A DNA stretch of 64,000 nucleotides from Pontederia crassipes (Eukaryota > Streptophyta > Magnoliopsida > Commelinales > Pontederiaceae). Shown here piece by piece: positions 1 through 12,761 of this stretch (position 1 is its first letter; every line of letters begins with the position of its first letter). Under the pieces are notes generated by a model. It was not told where the DNA came from, searched no databases, and was given only the letters and a program-made list of their open reading frames with translations. The DNA is taken from NCBI GenBank assembly GCA_030549335.1, contig CM060187.1:5890001-5954000 (forward strand). The letters are read 5' to 3'. A program made the position numbers and the translations under genes.

Positions 1-29
1 TTCGCAGCGCGCGCCTTTTACTCATGTTT

Positions 30-3000
30 TCAGCCAAGAAGGTCAAAAAATGTGAAATTTTTGACGCTGTCAAAAGATACGAAATTTTCGACGCTTTCGT
101 GCCTATTGATGCATGGTGAGATGATTGGGACAAAAAAATGGACTCGGATGAAAATTTTCCGGGTGTGCGAAATTTCGCGCGCGCGCCTTTTACTCGTGTT
201 TTCAGCACAGAAGGTCAAAAAATGCAAAATTTTTGACGCTGTCAAAAGATGCCAAATTTTCGACGCTTTCTTGCCTATTGATGCATGTTGAGATGATTGG
301 GACGAAAAAATGGACTCGGAAGAAAGTTTTCCAAGGATGCGAAATTTCGCGCGTGCGCCTTTTACTCGTGTTTTAGGCCAAGAAGGTAAAAAAATGCGAA
401 ATTTTTCACGCTGTCAAAAGATGCCAAGTTTTCGACGCTATCGTGCATGTTGATGCATGGAGAGATGATTGGGATGAAAAAATGGACTCGGATGAAAATT
501 TTCCGGGGGTGCGAAATTTCGCGCGCGCGCCTTTTACTCGTGTTTTCAGCCAAGAAGGTCAAAAAACGTGAAATTTTTGACGCTGTCAAAAGATGCCAAA
601 TTTTCGACGCTTTCTTGCCTGTTGATGCATGTTGAGGAGACGTCGAAGTCAAGATGAAAATTTTCCGGGGGTGCGAAATTTCGCACGCGCGCCTTTTACT
701 CATGTTTTCAGCCAAGAAGGTCAAAAAACACGAAATTTTTTACGCTGTCAAAAGATGCCAAATTTTCGACGCTATCGTGCCTGTTGACGCATGGAGAGAT
801 GATAGGGATGAAAAAATGGACTCGGATGAAAATTTTCCGGGGGTGAGAAATTTCGTGCGCGCGCCTTTTACTCGTGTGTTCAGCCAAGAAGGTCAAAAAA
901 TGCGAAATTTTTGACGCTGTCAAAAGCTGCCAAATTTTCGACGCTTTCTTGCCTATTGATGCATGTTGAGATGATTGGGACGAAAAAATGGACTCGGAAG
1001 AAAATTTTCCAGGGATGCGAAATTTCGCGCGTGCGCCTTTTACTCATGTTTTCAGCCAAGAAGGTCAAAAAACACGAAATTCTTTACGCTATCAAAAGAT
1101 GCCAAATTTTCGACGCTATCGTGCCTATTGATGCATGGAGAGATGATTGGGATGAAAAAATGGACTCGGATGAAAATTTTCCGGGGGTGCGAAATTTCGC
1201 GTGCGCGCCTTTTACTCGTGTTTTCAGCCAAGAAGGTCAAAAAATGCGAAATTTTTGACGCTGTCAAAAGATGCCAAATTTTTCGACGCTTTCGTGCCTA
1301 TTGATGCATGGTGAGATGATTGGGACGAAAAAATGGACTCGGAAGAAAATTTTCCAAGGATGCGAAATTTCGCGCGTGCGACTTTTACTCGTGTTTTAGG
1401 CCAAGAAGGTAAAAAAATGCGAAATTTTTCACGCTGTCAAAAGATGCCAAGTTTTCGACGCTATCGTGCATGTTGATGCATGGAGAGATGATTGGGATGA
1501 AAAAATGGACTCGGATGAAAATTTTCCGGGGGTGCGAAATTTCGCGCGCGCGCCTTTTACTCGTGTTTTCAGCCAAGAAGGTGAAAAAACGCGAAATTTT
1601 TTACGCTGTCAAAAGATGCCAAATTTTTTACGCTTTCTTGCCTATTGATGCATGTTGAGATGATTGGGACGAAAAAATGGACTCGGATGAAAATTTGCCG
1701 GGGGTGCGAAATTTCGCACGCGCGCCTTTTACTCATATTTTCAGCCAAGAAGGTCAAAAAATACGAAATTTTTTACGCTGTCAAAAGATGCCAAATTTTC
1801 GACGCTATCGTGCCTGTTGACGCATGGAGAGATGATTGGGATGAAAAAATGGACTCGGATGAAAATTTTCCGGGGGTGAGAAATTTCGTGTGCGCGCCTT
1901 TTACTCGTGTGTTCAGCCAAGAAGGTCAAAAAATGTGAAATTTTTGACGCTGTCAAAAGATGCCAAATTTTTCGACGCTTTCGTGCCTATTGATGCATGG
2001 TGAGATCATTGGGACGAAAAAATGGACTCGGATGAAAATTTTCCGGGGTTGCGAAATTTCGCACGCGCGCGTTTTACTCGTTTTTTTCTGCCAAGAAGGT
2101 CAAAAAATACGAAATTTTTGATGCTATCAAAAGATGCCAAATTTTCGACGCTTTCTTGCCGATTGATGCATGTTGAGATGATTGGGACGAAAAAATGGAC
2201 TCGGTTGAAAATTTTCCGGGGGTGCGAAATTTCGCGCGCGCGACTTTTCCTCGTGTTTTCAGCCGAGAAGGTCAAAAAATGCAAAAAATTTTACGCTGTC
2301 AAAAGATGCCAAATTTTTGACGCTATCGTGCCTGTTGATGCATGGCGAGATGATTGGGATGAAAAAATGGACTCGGATGAAAATTTTCCGGGTGAGAAAT
2401 TTCGCCGCGCGCACTTTTTACTCGTGTTTTAAGCCAAGAAGGTCAAAAAATGTGAAATTTTTCACGCTGTCGAAAGGTGCCAAATTTTCGACGCTATCGT
2501 GCCAGTTGATGCATGGAGACTTGATTGGGATGAAAAAGTGGACTCGGATGAAAATTTTTCGGGGGTGCGAAATTTCGCGCGCGCGCCTTTTACTCGTGTT
2601 TTCATCCAAGAAGGTCAAAAAACGCGAAATTTTTGACGCTGTCAAAAGATGCCAAATTTTCGACGCTATCGTGCCTGTTAATGCATGTTGAGATGATTGA
2701 GACGAAAAAATGGACTCGGATGAAAATTTTCCGGGGGTGCGAAATTTCGCGCGCGCTTTTTACTCGTGTTTTCAGCCAAGAAGGTCAAAAAACGTGAAAT
2801 TTTTGACGCTGTCAAAAGATGCCAAATTTTCGACGCTTTCTTGCCTATTGATGCATGTTGAGATGATTGGGACGAAAAAATGGACTCGGATGAAAATTTT
2901 CTGGGGGTGCGAAATTTCGCGCGCGTGCCTTTTACTCATGTTTTCAGCCAAGAAGGTGAAAAAACGCGAAATTTTTTACGCTGTCAAAAGATGCCAAATT

Positions 3001-6000
3001 TTTTACGCTTTCTTGCCTATTGATGCATGTTGAGATGATTGGGACGAAAAAATGGACTCGGATGAAAATTTTACGGGGATGCGAAATTTCGTACGCGCGC
3101 CTTTTACTCATGTTTTCAGCCAAGAAGGTCAAAAAATACGAAATTTTTTACGCTGTCAAAAGTTCCAAATTTTCGACGCTATCGTGCCTGTTGACGAATG
3201 GAGAGATGATTGGGATGAAAAAATGGACTCGGATGAAAATTTTCCGGGGGTGAGAAATTTCGTGCGCGTGCCTTTTACTCGTGTGTTCAGCCAAGAAGGT
3301 CAAAAAATGCGAAATTTTTTACGCTGTCAAAAGATGCCAAATTTTTCGACGCTTTCGTGCCTATTGATGCATGGTGAGATGATTGGGACGAAAAAATGGA
3401 CTCGGATGAAAATTTTCCGGGGTTGCGAAATTTCGCGCGCGCGCCTTTTACTCGTGTTTTCAGCCAAGAAGGTCAAAAAACGCGAAATTTTTGACGCTGT
3501 CAAAAGATGCCAAATTTTCGACGCTTTCTTGCCTATTGATGCATGTTGAGATAATTGGGATGAAAAAAATGGACTCGGATGAAAATTTTCCGGCGGTGCG
3601 AAATTTCGCGCGCGCACTTTTTACTCGTGTTTTAAGCCAAGAAGGTCAAAAAATGTGAAATTTTTCACGCTGTCAAAAGATGCCAAATTTTCGACGCTAT
3701 CGTGCCAGTTGATGCATGGAGACATGATTGGGATGAAAAAATGGACTCGGATGAAAATTTTCCGGGGGTGCGAAATTTCGCCGCGCGCGCCTTTTACTCG
3801 TGTTTTCAGCCAAGAAGGTCAAAAAACGTGAAATTTTTGACGCTGTCAAAAGATGCCAAATTTTCGACGCTATCGTGCCTGTTGATGCATGTTGAGATGA
3901 TTGGGACGAAAAAATGGACTCGGATGAAAATTTTCCGGGGGTGCGAAATTTCACGCGCGCGCCTTTTACTCGTGTGTTCAGCCAAGAAGGTCAAAAAATG
4001 CGAAATTTTTGACGCTGTCAAAAGATGCCAAATTTTCGACGCTTTCTTGCCTATTGATGCATGTTGAGATGATTGGGACGAAAAAATGGACTCGGAAGAA
4101 AATTTTCCAGGGATGCGAAATTTCGCGCGTGCGCCTTTTACTCATGTTTTCAGCCAAGAAGGTCAAAAAACACGAAATTTTTGACGCTGTCAAAAGATGC
4201 CAAATTTTCGACGCTTTCTTGCCTATTGATGCATGTTGAGATGATTGGGACGAAAAAATGGACTCGGAAGAAAATTTTCCAGGGATGCGAAATTTCGCGC
4301 GTGCGCCTTTTACTCATGTTTTCAGCCAAGAAGGTCAAAAAACACGAAATTTTTGACGCAGTCAAAAGATGCCAAATTTTCGACGCTATCGTGCCTATTG
4401 ATGCATGGAGAGATGATTGGGATGAAAAAATGGACTCGGATGAAAATTTTCCGGGGGTGCGAAATTTCGCGCGCGCGCCTTTTACTCATGTTTTCAGCCA
4501 AGAAGGTGAAAAAATGCGAAATTTTTTACGCTGTAAAAAGATGCCAAATTTTTGACGCTTTCTTGCCTATTGATGCATGTTGAGATGATTGGGACGAAAA
4601 AATGGACTCGGATGAAAATTTTCCGGGGATGCGAAATTTCGTACGCGCGCCTTTTACTCATGTTTTCAGCCAAGAAGGTCAAAAAACACGAAATTTTTTA
4701 CGCTGTCAAAAGATGCCAAATTTTCGACGCTATCGTGCCTGTTGATGCATGGAGAGATGATTGGGATGAAAAAATGGGCTCGGATGAAAATTTTCCGGGG
4801 GTGAGAAATTTCGTGCGCGTGCCTTTTACTCGTGTGTTCAGCCAAGAAGGTCAAAAAATGCGAAATTTTTTACGCTGTCAAAAGATGCCAAATTTTTCGA
4901 CGCTTTCGTGCCTATTGATGCATGGTGAGATGATTGGGACGAAAAAATGGACTCGGATGAAAATTTTCCGGGGTTGCGAAATTTCGCGCGCGCGCCTTTT
5001 ACTCGTGTTTTCAGCCAAGAAGGTCAAAAAACGCGAAGTTTTTGACGCTGTCAAAAGATGCCAAATTTTCGACCCTTTCTTGCCTATTGATGCATGTTGA
5101 GATAATTGGGATGAAAAAAATGGACTCGGATGAAAATTTTCCGGCGGTGCGAAATTTCGCGCGCGCACTTTTTACTCGTGTTTTAAGCCAAGAAGGTCAA
5201 AAAATGTGAAATTTTTCACGCTGTCAAAAGATGCCAAATTTTCGACGCTATCGTACCTGTTGATGCATGTTGAGATGATTGGGACGAAAAAATGGACTCG
5301 GATGAAAATTTTCCGGGGGTGCGAAATTTCGCGCGCGCGCCTTTTACTCCTGTTTTCAGCCAAGAAGGTAAAAAAAACTGAAATTTTTGACGCTGTCAAA
5401 AGATGCCAAATTTTCGACACTTTCTTGCCTATTGATGCATGTTGAGATGATTGGGACGAAAAAATGGACTCGGATGAAAATTTTCTGGGGGTGCGAAATT
5501 TCGCGGGCGCGCCTTTTACTCATGTTTTCAGCCAAGAAGGTGAAAAAACGCGAAATTTTTTACGCTGTCAAAAGATGCCAAATTTTTGACGCTTTCTTGC
5601 CTATTGATGCATGTTGAGATGATTGGGACGAAAAAATGGACTCGGATGAAAATTTTCCGGGGTTGCAAAATTTCGTACGCGCGCCTTTTACTCATGTTTT
5701 CAGCCAAGAAGGTCAAAAAACACGAAATTTTTTACGCTGTCAAAAGATGCCAAATTTTCGACGCTATCGTGCCTGTTGACGCATGGAGAGATGATTGGGA
5801 TGAAAAAATGGACTCGGATGAAAATTTTCCGGGGGTGAGAAATTTCGTGCGCGTGCCTTTTACTCGTGTGTTCAGCCAAGAAGGTCAAAAAATGCGAAAT
5901 TTTTGACGCTGTCAAAAGATACCAAATTTTTCGACGCTTTCGTGCCTATTGATGCATGGTGAGATGATTGGGACGAAAAAATGGACTCGGATGAAAATTT

Positions 6001-6733
6001 TCCGGGGTTGCGAAATTTCGCGCGCGCGCCTTTTACTCGTGTTTTTAGCCAAGAAGGTCAAAAAACGCGAAATTTTTGACGCTGTCAAAAGATGCCAAAT
6101 TTTCGACGCTTTCTTGCCTATTGATGCATGTTGAGATAATTGGGATGAAAAAAATGGACTCGGATGAAAATTTTTCGACGGTGCGAAATTTCGCGCGCGC
6201 ACTTTTTACTCGTGTTTTAAGCCAAGAAGGTCAAAAAATGTGAAATTTTTCACGCTGTCAAAAGATGCCAAATTTTCGACGCTATCGTGCCAGTTGATGC
6301 ATGGAGACATGATTGGGATGAAAAAATGGACTCGAATGAAAATTTTCCGGGGGTGCGAAATTTCGCGCGCGCGCCTTTTACTCGTGTTTTCAGCCAAGAA
6401 GGTCAAAAAACACGAAATTTTTGACGCTATCAAAAGATGCCAAATTTTCGACGCTTTCGTGCCTATTGATGCATGGTGAGATGATTGGGAACAAAAAATG
6501 GACTCGGATGAAAATTTTCCGGGGGTGCGAAATTTCGCGCGCGAGCCTTTTACTCATGTTTTCAGCCAAGAAGGTGAAAAAATGCGAAATTTTTTACGCT
6601 GTCAAAAGATGCCAAATTTTTTACGCTTTCTTGCCTATTGATGCATGTTGAGATGATTGGGACGAAAAAATGGACTCGGATGAAAATTTTCCGGGGATGC
6701 GTATTTTCGCGCGCGCGCCTTTTACTCATGTTT
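30..6733. repeat. higher-order repeat copy U1, about 39 monomers (6,704 bp)
   Basis: The monomer beginning at 30 carries the rare marker cagcacagaagg at 203, and the start of that monomer type recurs at 6,734, giving a unit of 6,704 bp. The same ordered series of variant monomers is found at 12,762-19,463 with an offset of 12,731-12,732 over most of its length. Diagnostic members include the 162-bp unit (636-653), ggaagaaaattttccaggg units, and gcgagccttttactcatg near 6,540. The unit contains 38 full-length monomers plus one short one. Copies differ by scattered substitutions and single-base indels, for example an extra C near 2,394 and a missing AGA/GA base near 3,160. Confidence 0.85.
636..653. 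repeat. 162-bp monomer marker, copy 1
   Basis: Between gttga and atgaaaattttcc a normal unit has 28 bases; here there are 18 (ggagacgtcgaagtcaag), making the monomer 10 bp shorter. The insert contains the palindrome GACGTC and is not a simple internal deletion of the normal segment. It occurs once per full HOR and is the best single marker of the 39-monomer unit. Confidence 0.9.
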
Positions 6734-6949
6734 TCAGCCAAGAAGGTCAAAAAATGTGAAATTTTTGACGCTGTCAAAAGATACGAAATTTTCGACGCTT
6801 TCGTGCCTATTGATGCATGGTGAGATGATTGGGACAAAAAAATGGACTCGGATGAAAATTTTCCGGGGGTGCGAAATTTCACGCGCGCGCCTTTTACTCG
6901 TGTGTTCAGCCAAGAAGGTCAAAAAATGCGAAATTTTTGACGCTGTCAA
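6734..6949. other. chimeric monomer: crossover junction
   Basis: The left part matches the HOR-start monomer at 30 (gatacgaaattttcgac and gggacaaaaaaatgg). The right part matches the monomer at 3,806 (ccgggggtg, then ttcacgcgcg). The switch lies between 6,836 and 6,868, monomer positions +27 to +59. Confidence 0.8.
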
Positions 6950-9661
6950 AAGATGCCAAATTTTCGACGCTTTCTTGCCTATTGATGCATGTTGAGATGA
7001 TTGGGACGAAAAAATGGACTCGGAAGAAAATTTTCCAGGGATGCGAAATTTCGCGCGTGCGCCTTTTACTCATGTTTTCAGCCAAGAAGGTCAAAAAACA
7101 CGAAATTTTTGACGCTGTCAAAAGATGCCAAATTTTCGACGCTTTCTTGCCTATTGATGCATGTTGAGATGATTGGGACGAAAAAATGGACTCGGAAGAA
7201 AATTTTCCAGGGATGCGAAATTTCGCGCGTGCGCCTTTTACTCATGTTTTCAGCCAAGAAGGTCAAAAAACACGAAATTTTTGACGCAGTCAAAAGATGC
7301 CAAATTTTCGACGCTATCGTGCCTATTGATGCATGGAGAGATGATTGGGATGAAAAAATGGACTCGGATGAAAATTTTCCGGGGGTGCGAAATTTCGCGC
7401 GCGCGCCTTTTACTCATGTTTTCAGCCAAGAAGGTGAAAAAATGCGAAATTTTTTACGCTGTAAAAAGATGCCAAATTTTTGACGCTTTCTTGCCTATTG
7501 ATGCATGTTGAGATGATTGGGACGAAAAAATGGACTCGGATGAAAATTTTCCGGGGATGCGAAATTTCGTACGCGCGCCTTTTACTCATGTTTTCAGCCA
7601 AGAAGGTCAAAAAACACGAAATTTTTTACGCTGTCAAAAGATGCCAAATTTTCGACGCTATCGTGCCTGTTGATGCATGGAGAGATGATTGGGATGAAAA
7701 AATGGGCTCGGATGAAAATTTTCCGGGGGTGAGAAATTTCGTGCGCGTGCCTTTTACTCGTGTGTTCAGCCAAGAAGGTCAAAAAATGCGAAATTTTTTA
7801 CGCTGTCAAAAGATGCCAAATTTTTCGACGCTTTCGTGCCTATTGATGCATGGTGAGATGATTGGGACGAAAAAATGGACTCGGATGAAAATTTTCCGGG
7901 GTTGCGAAATTTCGCGCGCGCGCCTTTTACTCGTGTTTTCAGCCAAGAAGGTCAAAAAACGCGAAGTTTTTGACGCTGTCAAAAGATGCCAAATTTTCGA
8001 CCCTTTCTTGCCTATTGATGCATGTTGAGATAATTGGGATGAAAAAAATGGACTCGGATGAAAATTTTCCGGCGGTGCGAAATTTCGCGCGCGCACTTTT
8101 TACTCGTGTTTTAAGCCAAGAAGGTCAAAAAATGTGAAATTTTTCACGCTGTCAAAAGATGCCAAATTTTCGACGCTATCGTACCTGTTGATGCATGTTG
8201 AGATGATTGGGACGAAAAAATGGACTCGGATGAAAATTTTCCGGGGGTGCGAAATTTCGCGCGCGCGCCTTTTACTCCTGTTTTCAGCCAAGAAGGTAAA
8301 AAAAACTGAAATTTTTGACGCTGTCAAAAGATGCCAAATTTTCGACACTTTCTTGCCTATTGATGCATGTTGAGATGATTGGGACGAAAAAATGGACTCG
8401 GATGAAAATTTTCTGGGGGTGCGAAATTTCGCGGGCGCGCCTTTTACTCATGTTTTCAGCCAAGAAGGTGAAAAAACGCGAAATTTTTTACGCTGTCAAA
8501 AGATGCCAAATTTTTGACGCTTTCTTGCCTATTGATGCATGTTGAGATGATTGGGACGAAAAAATGGACTCGGATGAAAATTTTCCGGGGTTGCAAAATT
8601 TCGTACGCGCGCCTTTTACTCATGTTTTCAGCCAAGAAGGTCAAAAAACACGAAATTTTTTACGCTGTCAAAAGATGCCAAATTTTCGACGCTATCGTGC
8701 CTGTTGACGCATGGAGAGATGATTGGGATGAAAAAATGGACTCGGATGAAAATTTTCCGGGGGTGAGAAATTTCGTGCGCGTGCCTTTTACTCGTGTGTT
8801 CAGCCAAGAAGGTCAAAAAATGCGAAATTTTTGACGCTGTCAAAAGATACCAAATTTTTCGACGCTTTCGTGCCTATTGATGCATGGTGAGATGATTGGG
8901 ACGAAAAAATGGACTCGGATGAAAATTTTCCGGGGTTGCGAAATTTCGCGCGCGCGCCTTTTACTCGTGTTTTTAGCCAAGAAGGTCAAAAAACGCGAAA
9001 TTTTTGACGCTGTCAAAAGATGCCAAATTTTCGACGCTTTCTTGCCTATTGATGCATGTTGAGATAATTGGGATGAAAAAAATGGACTCGGATGAAAATT
9101 TTTCGACGGTGCGAAATTTCGCGCGCGCACTTTTTACTCGTGTTTTAAGCCAAGAAGGTCAAAAAATGTGAAATTTTTCACGCTGTCAAAAGATGCCAAA
9201 TTTTCGACGCTATCGTGCCAGTTGATGCATGGAGACATGATTGGGATGAAAAAATGGACTCGAATGAAAATTTTCCGGGGGTGCGAAATTTCGCGCGCGC
9301 GCCTTTTACTCGTGTTTTCAGCCAAGAAGGTCAAAAAACACGAAATTTTTGACGCTATCAAAAGATGCCAAATTTTCGACGCTTTCGTGCCTATTGATGC
9401 ATGGTGAGATGATTGGGAACAAAAAATGGACTCGGATGAAAATTTTCCGGGGGTGCGAAATTTCGCGCGCGAGCCTTTTACTCATGTTTTCAGCCAAGAA
9501 GGTGAAAAAATGCGAAATTTTTTACGCTGTCAAAAGATGCCAAATTTTTTACGCTTTCTTGCCTATTGATGCATGTTGACATGATTGGGACGAAAAAATG
9601 GACTCGGATGAAAATTTTCCGGGGATGCGTATTTTCGCGCGCGCGCCTTTTACTCATGTTT
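6734..9661. repeat. partial HOR copy, 17 monomers (2,928 bp), duplicate of 3,806-6,733
   Basis: Every variant monomer of 3,806-6,733 is repeated 2,928 bp downstream in the same order, with very few differences; one I located is G at 6,652 against C at 9,580. The entry point is a chimeric monomer (6,734-6,949), half HOR-start type and half 3,806 type. This is what a recent unequal crossover between misaligned HOR copies produces. Near-identity means it is also a place where assembly should be checked. Confidence 0.88.
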
Positions 9662-12600
9662 TCAGCCAAGAAGGTCAAAAAATGTGAAATTTTTGACGCT
9701 GTCAAAAGATACGAAATTTTCGACGCTTTCGTGCCTATTGATGCATGGTGAGATGATTGGGACAAAAAAATGGACTCGGATGAAAATTTTCCGGGTGTGC
9801 GAAATTTCGCGCGCGCGCCTTTTACTCGTGTTTTCAGCACAGAAGGTCAAAAAATGCAAAATTTTTGACGCTGTCAAAAGATGCCAAATTTTCGACGCTT
9901 TCTTGCCTATTGATGCATGTTGAGATGATTGGGACGAAAAAATGGACTCGGAAGAAAGTTTTCCAAGGATGCGAAATTTCGCGCGTGCGCCTTTTACTCG
10001 TGTTTTAGGCCAAGAAGGTAAAAAAATGCGAAATTTTTCACGCTGTCAAAAGATGCCAAGTTTTCGACGCTATCGTGCATGTTGATGCATGGAGAGATGA
10101 TTGGGATGAAAAAATGGACTCGGATGAAAATTTTCCGGGGGTGCGAAATTTCGCGCGCGCGCCTTTTACTCGTGTTTTCAGCCAAGAAGGTCAAAAAACA
10201 CGAAATTTTTGACGCTGTCAAAAGATGCCAAATTTTCGACGCTTTCTTGCCTATTGATGCATGTTGAGATGATTGGGACGAAAAAATGGACTCGGAAGAA
10301 AATTTTCCAGGGATGCGAAATTTCGCGCGTGCGCCTTTTACTCATGTTTTCAGCCAAGAAGGTCAAAAAACACGAAATTTTTGACGCAGTCAAAAGATGC
10401 CAAATTTTCGACGCTATCGTGCCTATTGATGCATGGAGAGATGATTGGGATGAAAAAATGGACTCGGATGAAAATTTTCCGGGGGTGCGAAATTTCGCGC
10501 GCGCGCCTTTTACTCATGTTTTCAGCCAAGAAGGTGAAAAAATGCGAAATTTTTTACGCTGTAAAAAGATGCCAAATTTTTGACGCTTTCTTGCCTATTG
10601 ATGCATGTTGAGATGATTGGGACGAAAAAATGGACTCGGATGAAAATTTTCCGGGGATGCGAAATTTCGTACGCGCGCCTTTTACTCATGTTTTCAGCCA
10701 AGAAGGTCAAAAAACACGAAATTTTTTACGCTGTCAAAAGATGCCAAATTTTCGACGCTATCGTGCCTGTTGATGCATGGAGAGATGATTGGGATGAAAA
10801 AATGGGCTCGGATGAAAATTTTCCGGGGGTGAGAAATTTCGTGCGCGTGCCTTTTACTCGTGTGTTCAGCCAAGAAGGTCAAAAAATGCGAAATTTTTTA
10901 CGCTGTCAAAAGATGCCAAATTTTTCGACGCTTTCGTGCCTATTGATGCATGGTGAGATGATTGGGACGAAAAAATGGACTCGGATGAAAATTTTCCGGG
11001 GTTGCGAAATTTCGCGCGCGCGCCTTTTACTCGTGTTTTCAGCCAAGAAGGTCAAAAAACGCGAAGTTTTTGACGCTGTCAAAAGATGCCAAATTTTCGA
11101 CCCTTTCTTGCCTATTGATGCATGTTGAGATAATTGGGATGAAAAAAATGGACTCGGATGAAAATTTTCCGGCGGTGCGAAATTTCGCGCGCGCACTTTT
11201 TACTCGTGTTTTAAGCCAAGAAGGTCAAAAAATGTGAAATTTTTCACGCTGTCAAAAGATGCCAAATTTTCGACGCTATCGTACCTGTTGATGCATGTTG
11301 AGATGATTGGGACGAAAAAATGGACTCGGATGAAAATTTTCCGGGGGTGCGAAATTTCGCGCGCGCGCCTTTTACTCCTGTTTTCAGCCAAGAAGGTAAA
11401 AAAAACTGAAATTTTTGACGCTGTCAAAAGATGCCAAATTTTCGACACTTTCTTGCCTATTGATGCATGTTGAGATGATTGGGACGAAAAAATGGACTCG
11501 GATGAAAATTTTCTGGGGGTGCGAAATTTCGCGGGCGCGCCTTTTACTCATGTTTTCAGCCAAGAAGGTGAAAAAACGCGAAATTTTTTACGCTGTCAAA
11601 AGATGCCAAAGTTTTGACGCTTTCTTGCCTATTGATGCATGTTGAGATGATTGGGACGAAAAAATGGACTCGGATGAAAATTTTCCGGGGTTGCAAAATT
11701 TCGTACGCGCGCCTTTTACTCATGTTTTCAGCCAAGAAGGTCAAAAAACACGAAATTTTTTACGCTGTCAAAAGATGCCAAATTTTCGACGCTATCGTGC
11801 CTGTTGACGCATGGAGAGATGATTGGGATGAAAAAATGGACTCGGATGAAAATTTTCCGGGGGTGAGAAATTTCGTGCGCGTGCCTTTTACTCGTGTGTT
11901 CAGCCAAGAAGGTCAAAAAATGCGAAATTTTTGACGCTGTCAAAAGATACCAAATTTTTCGACGCTTTCGTGCCTATTGATGCATGGTGAGATGATTGGG
12001 ACGAAAAAATGGACTCGGATGAAAATTTTCCGGGGTTGCGAAATTTCGCGCGCGCGCCTTTTACTCGTGTTTTTAGCCAAGAAGGTCAAAAAACGCGAAA
12101 TTTTTGACGCTGTCAAAAGATGCCAAATTTTCGACGCTTTCTTGCCTATTGATGCATGTTGAGATAATTGGGATGAAAAAAATGGACTCGGATGAAAATT
12201 TTTCGACGGTGCGAAATTTCGCGCGCGCACTTTTTACTCGTGTTTTAAGCCAAGAAGGTCAAAAAATGTGAAATTTTTCACGCTGTCAAAAGATGCCAAA
12301 TTTTCGACGCTATCGTGCCAGTTGATGCATGGAGACATGATTGGGATGAAAAAATGGACTCGAATGAAAATTTTCCGGGGGTGCGAAATTTCGCGCGCGC
12401 GCCTTTTACTCGTGTTTTCAGCCAAGAAGGTCAAAAAACACGAAATTTTTGACGCTATCAAAAGATGCCAAATTTTCGACGCTTTCGTGCCTATTGATGC
12501 ATGGTGAGATGATTGGGAACAAAAAATGGACTCGGATGAAAATTTTCCGGGGGTGCGAAATTTCGCGCGCGAGCCTTTTACTCATGTTTTCAGCCAAGAA

Positions 12601-12761
12601 GGTGAAAAAATGCGAAATTTTTTACGCTGTCAAAAGATGCCAAATTTTTTACGCTTTCTTGCCTATTGATGCATGTTGAGATGATTGGGACGAAAAAATG
12701 GACTCGGATGAAAATTTTCCGGGGATGCGTATTTTCGCGCGCGCGCCTTTTACTCATGTTT
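9662..12761. repeat. partial HOR copy, 18 monomers (3,100 bp)
   Basis: It opens with the HOR-start monomers (cagcacagaagg marker at 9,833; homologous to position 30 with an offset of 9,632 = 56 x 172). After about three monomers it jumps, at 10,171-10,198, to the series seen at 4,150 and 7,078 onward (offset 3,100 from the second). It then follows that series to the next HOR start at 12,762. Differences from the upstream copy are rare; for example T at 8,511 is G at 11,611. Confidence 0.87.
9994..10393. other. chimeric monomer: crossover junction
   Basis: The left part follows the U1 series at 362-560 (ctcgtgttttcagcc). From 10,198 it follows the series at 4,171 and 7,099 (aacacgaaattt). The switch interval is 10,171-10,198. 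Confidence 0.75.

Noticed and set aside
30-245. Recurring minus-strand peptide of about 71 residues as a conserved gene family
   Set aside because: It recurs once per monomer wherever no stop mutation falls in that frame. Its conservation simply mirrors the DNA repeat, and it overlaps plus-strand frames of equal quality.
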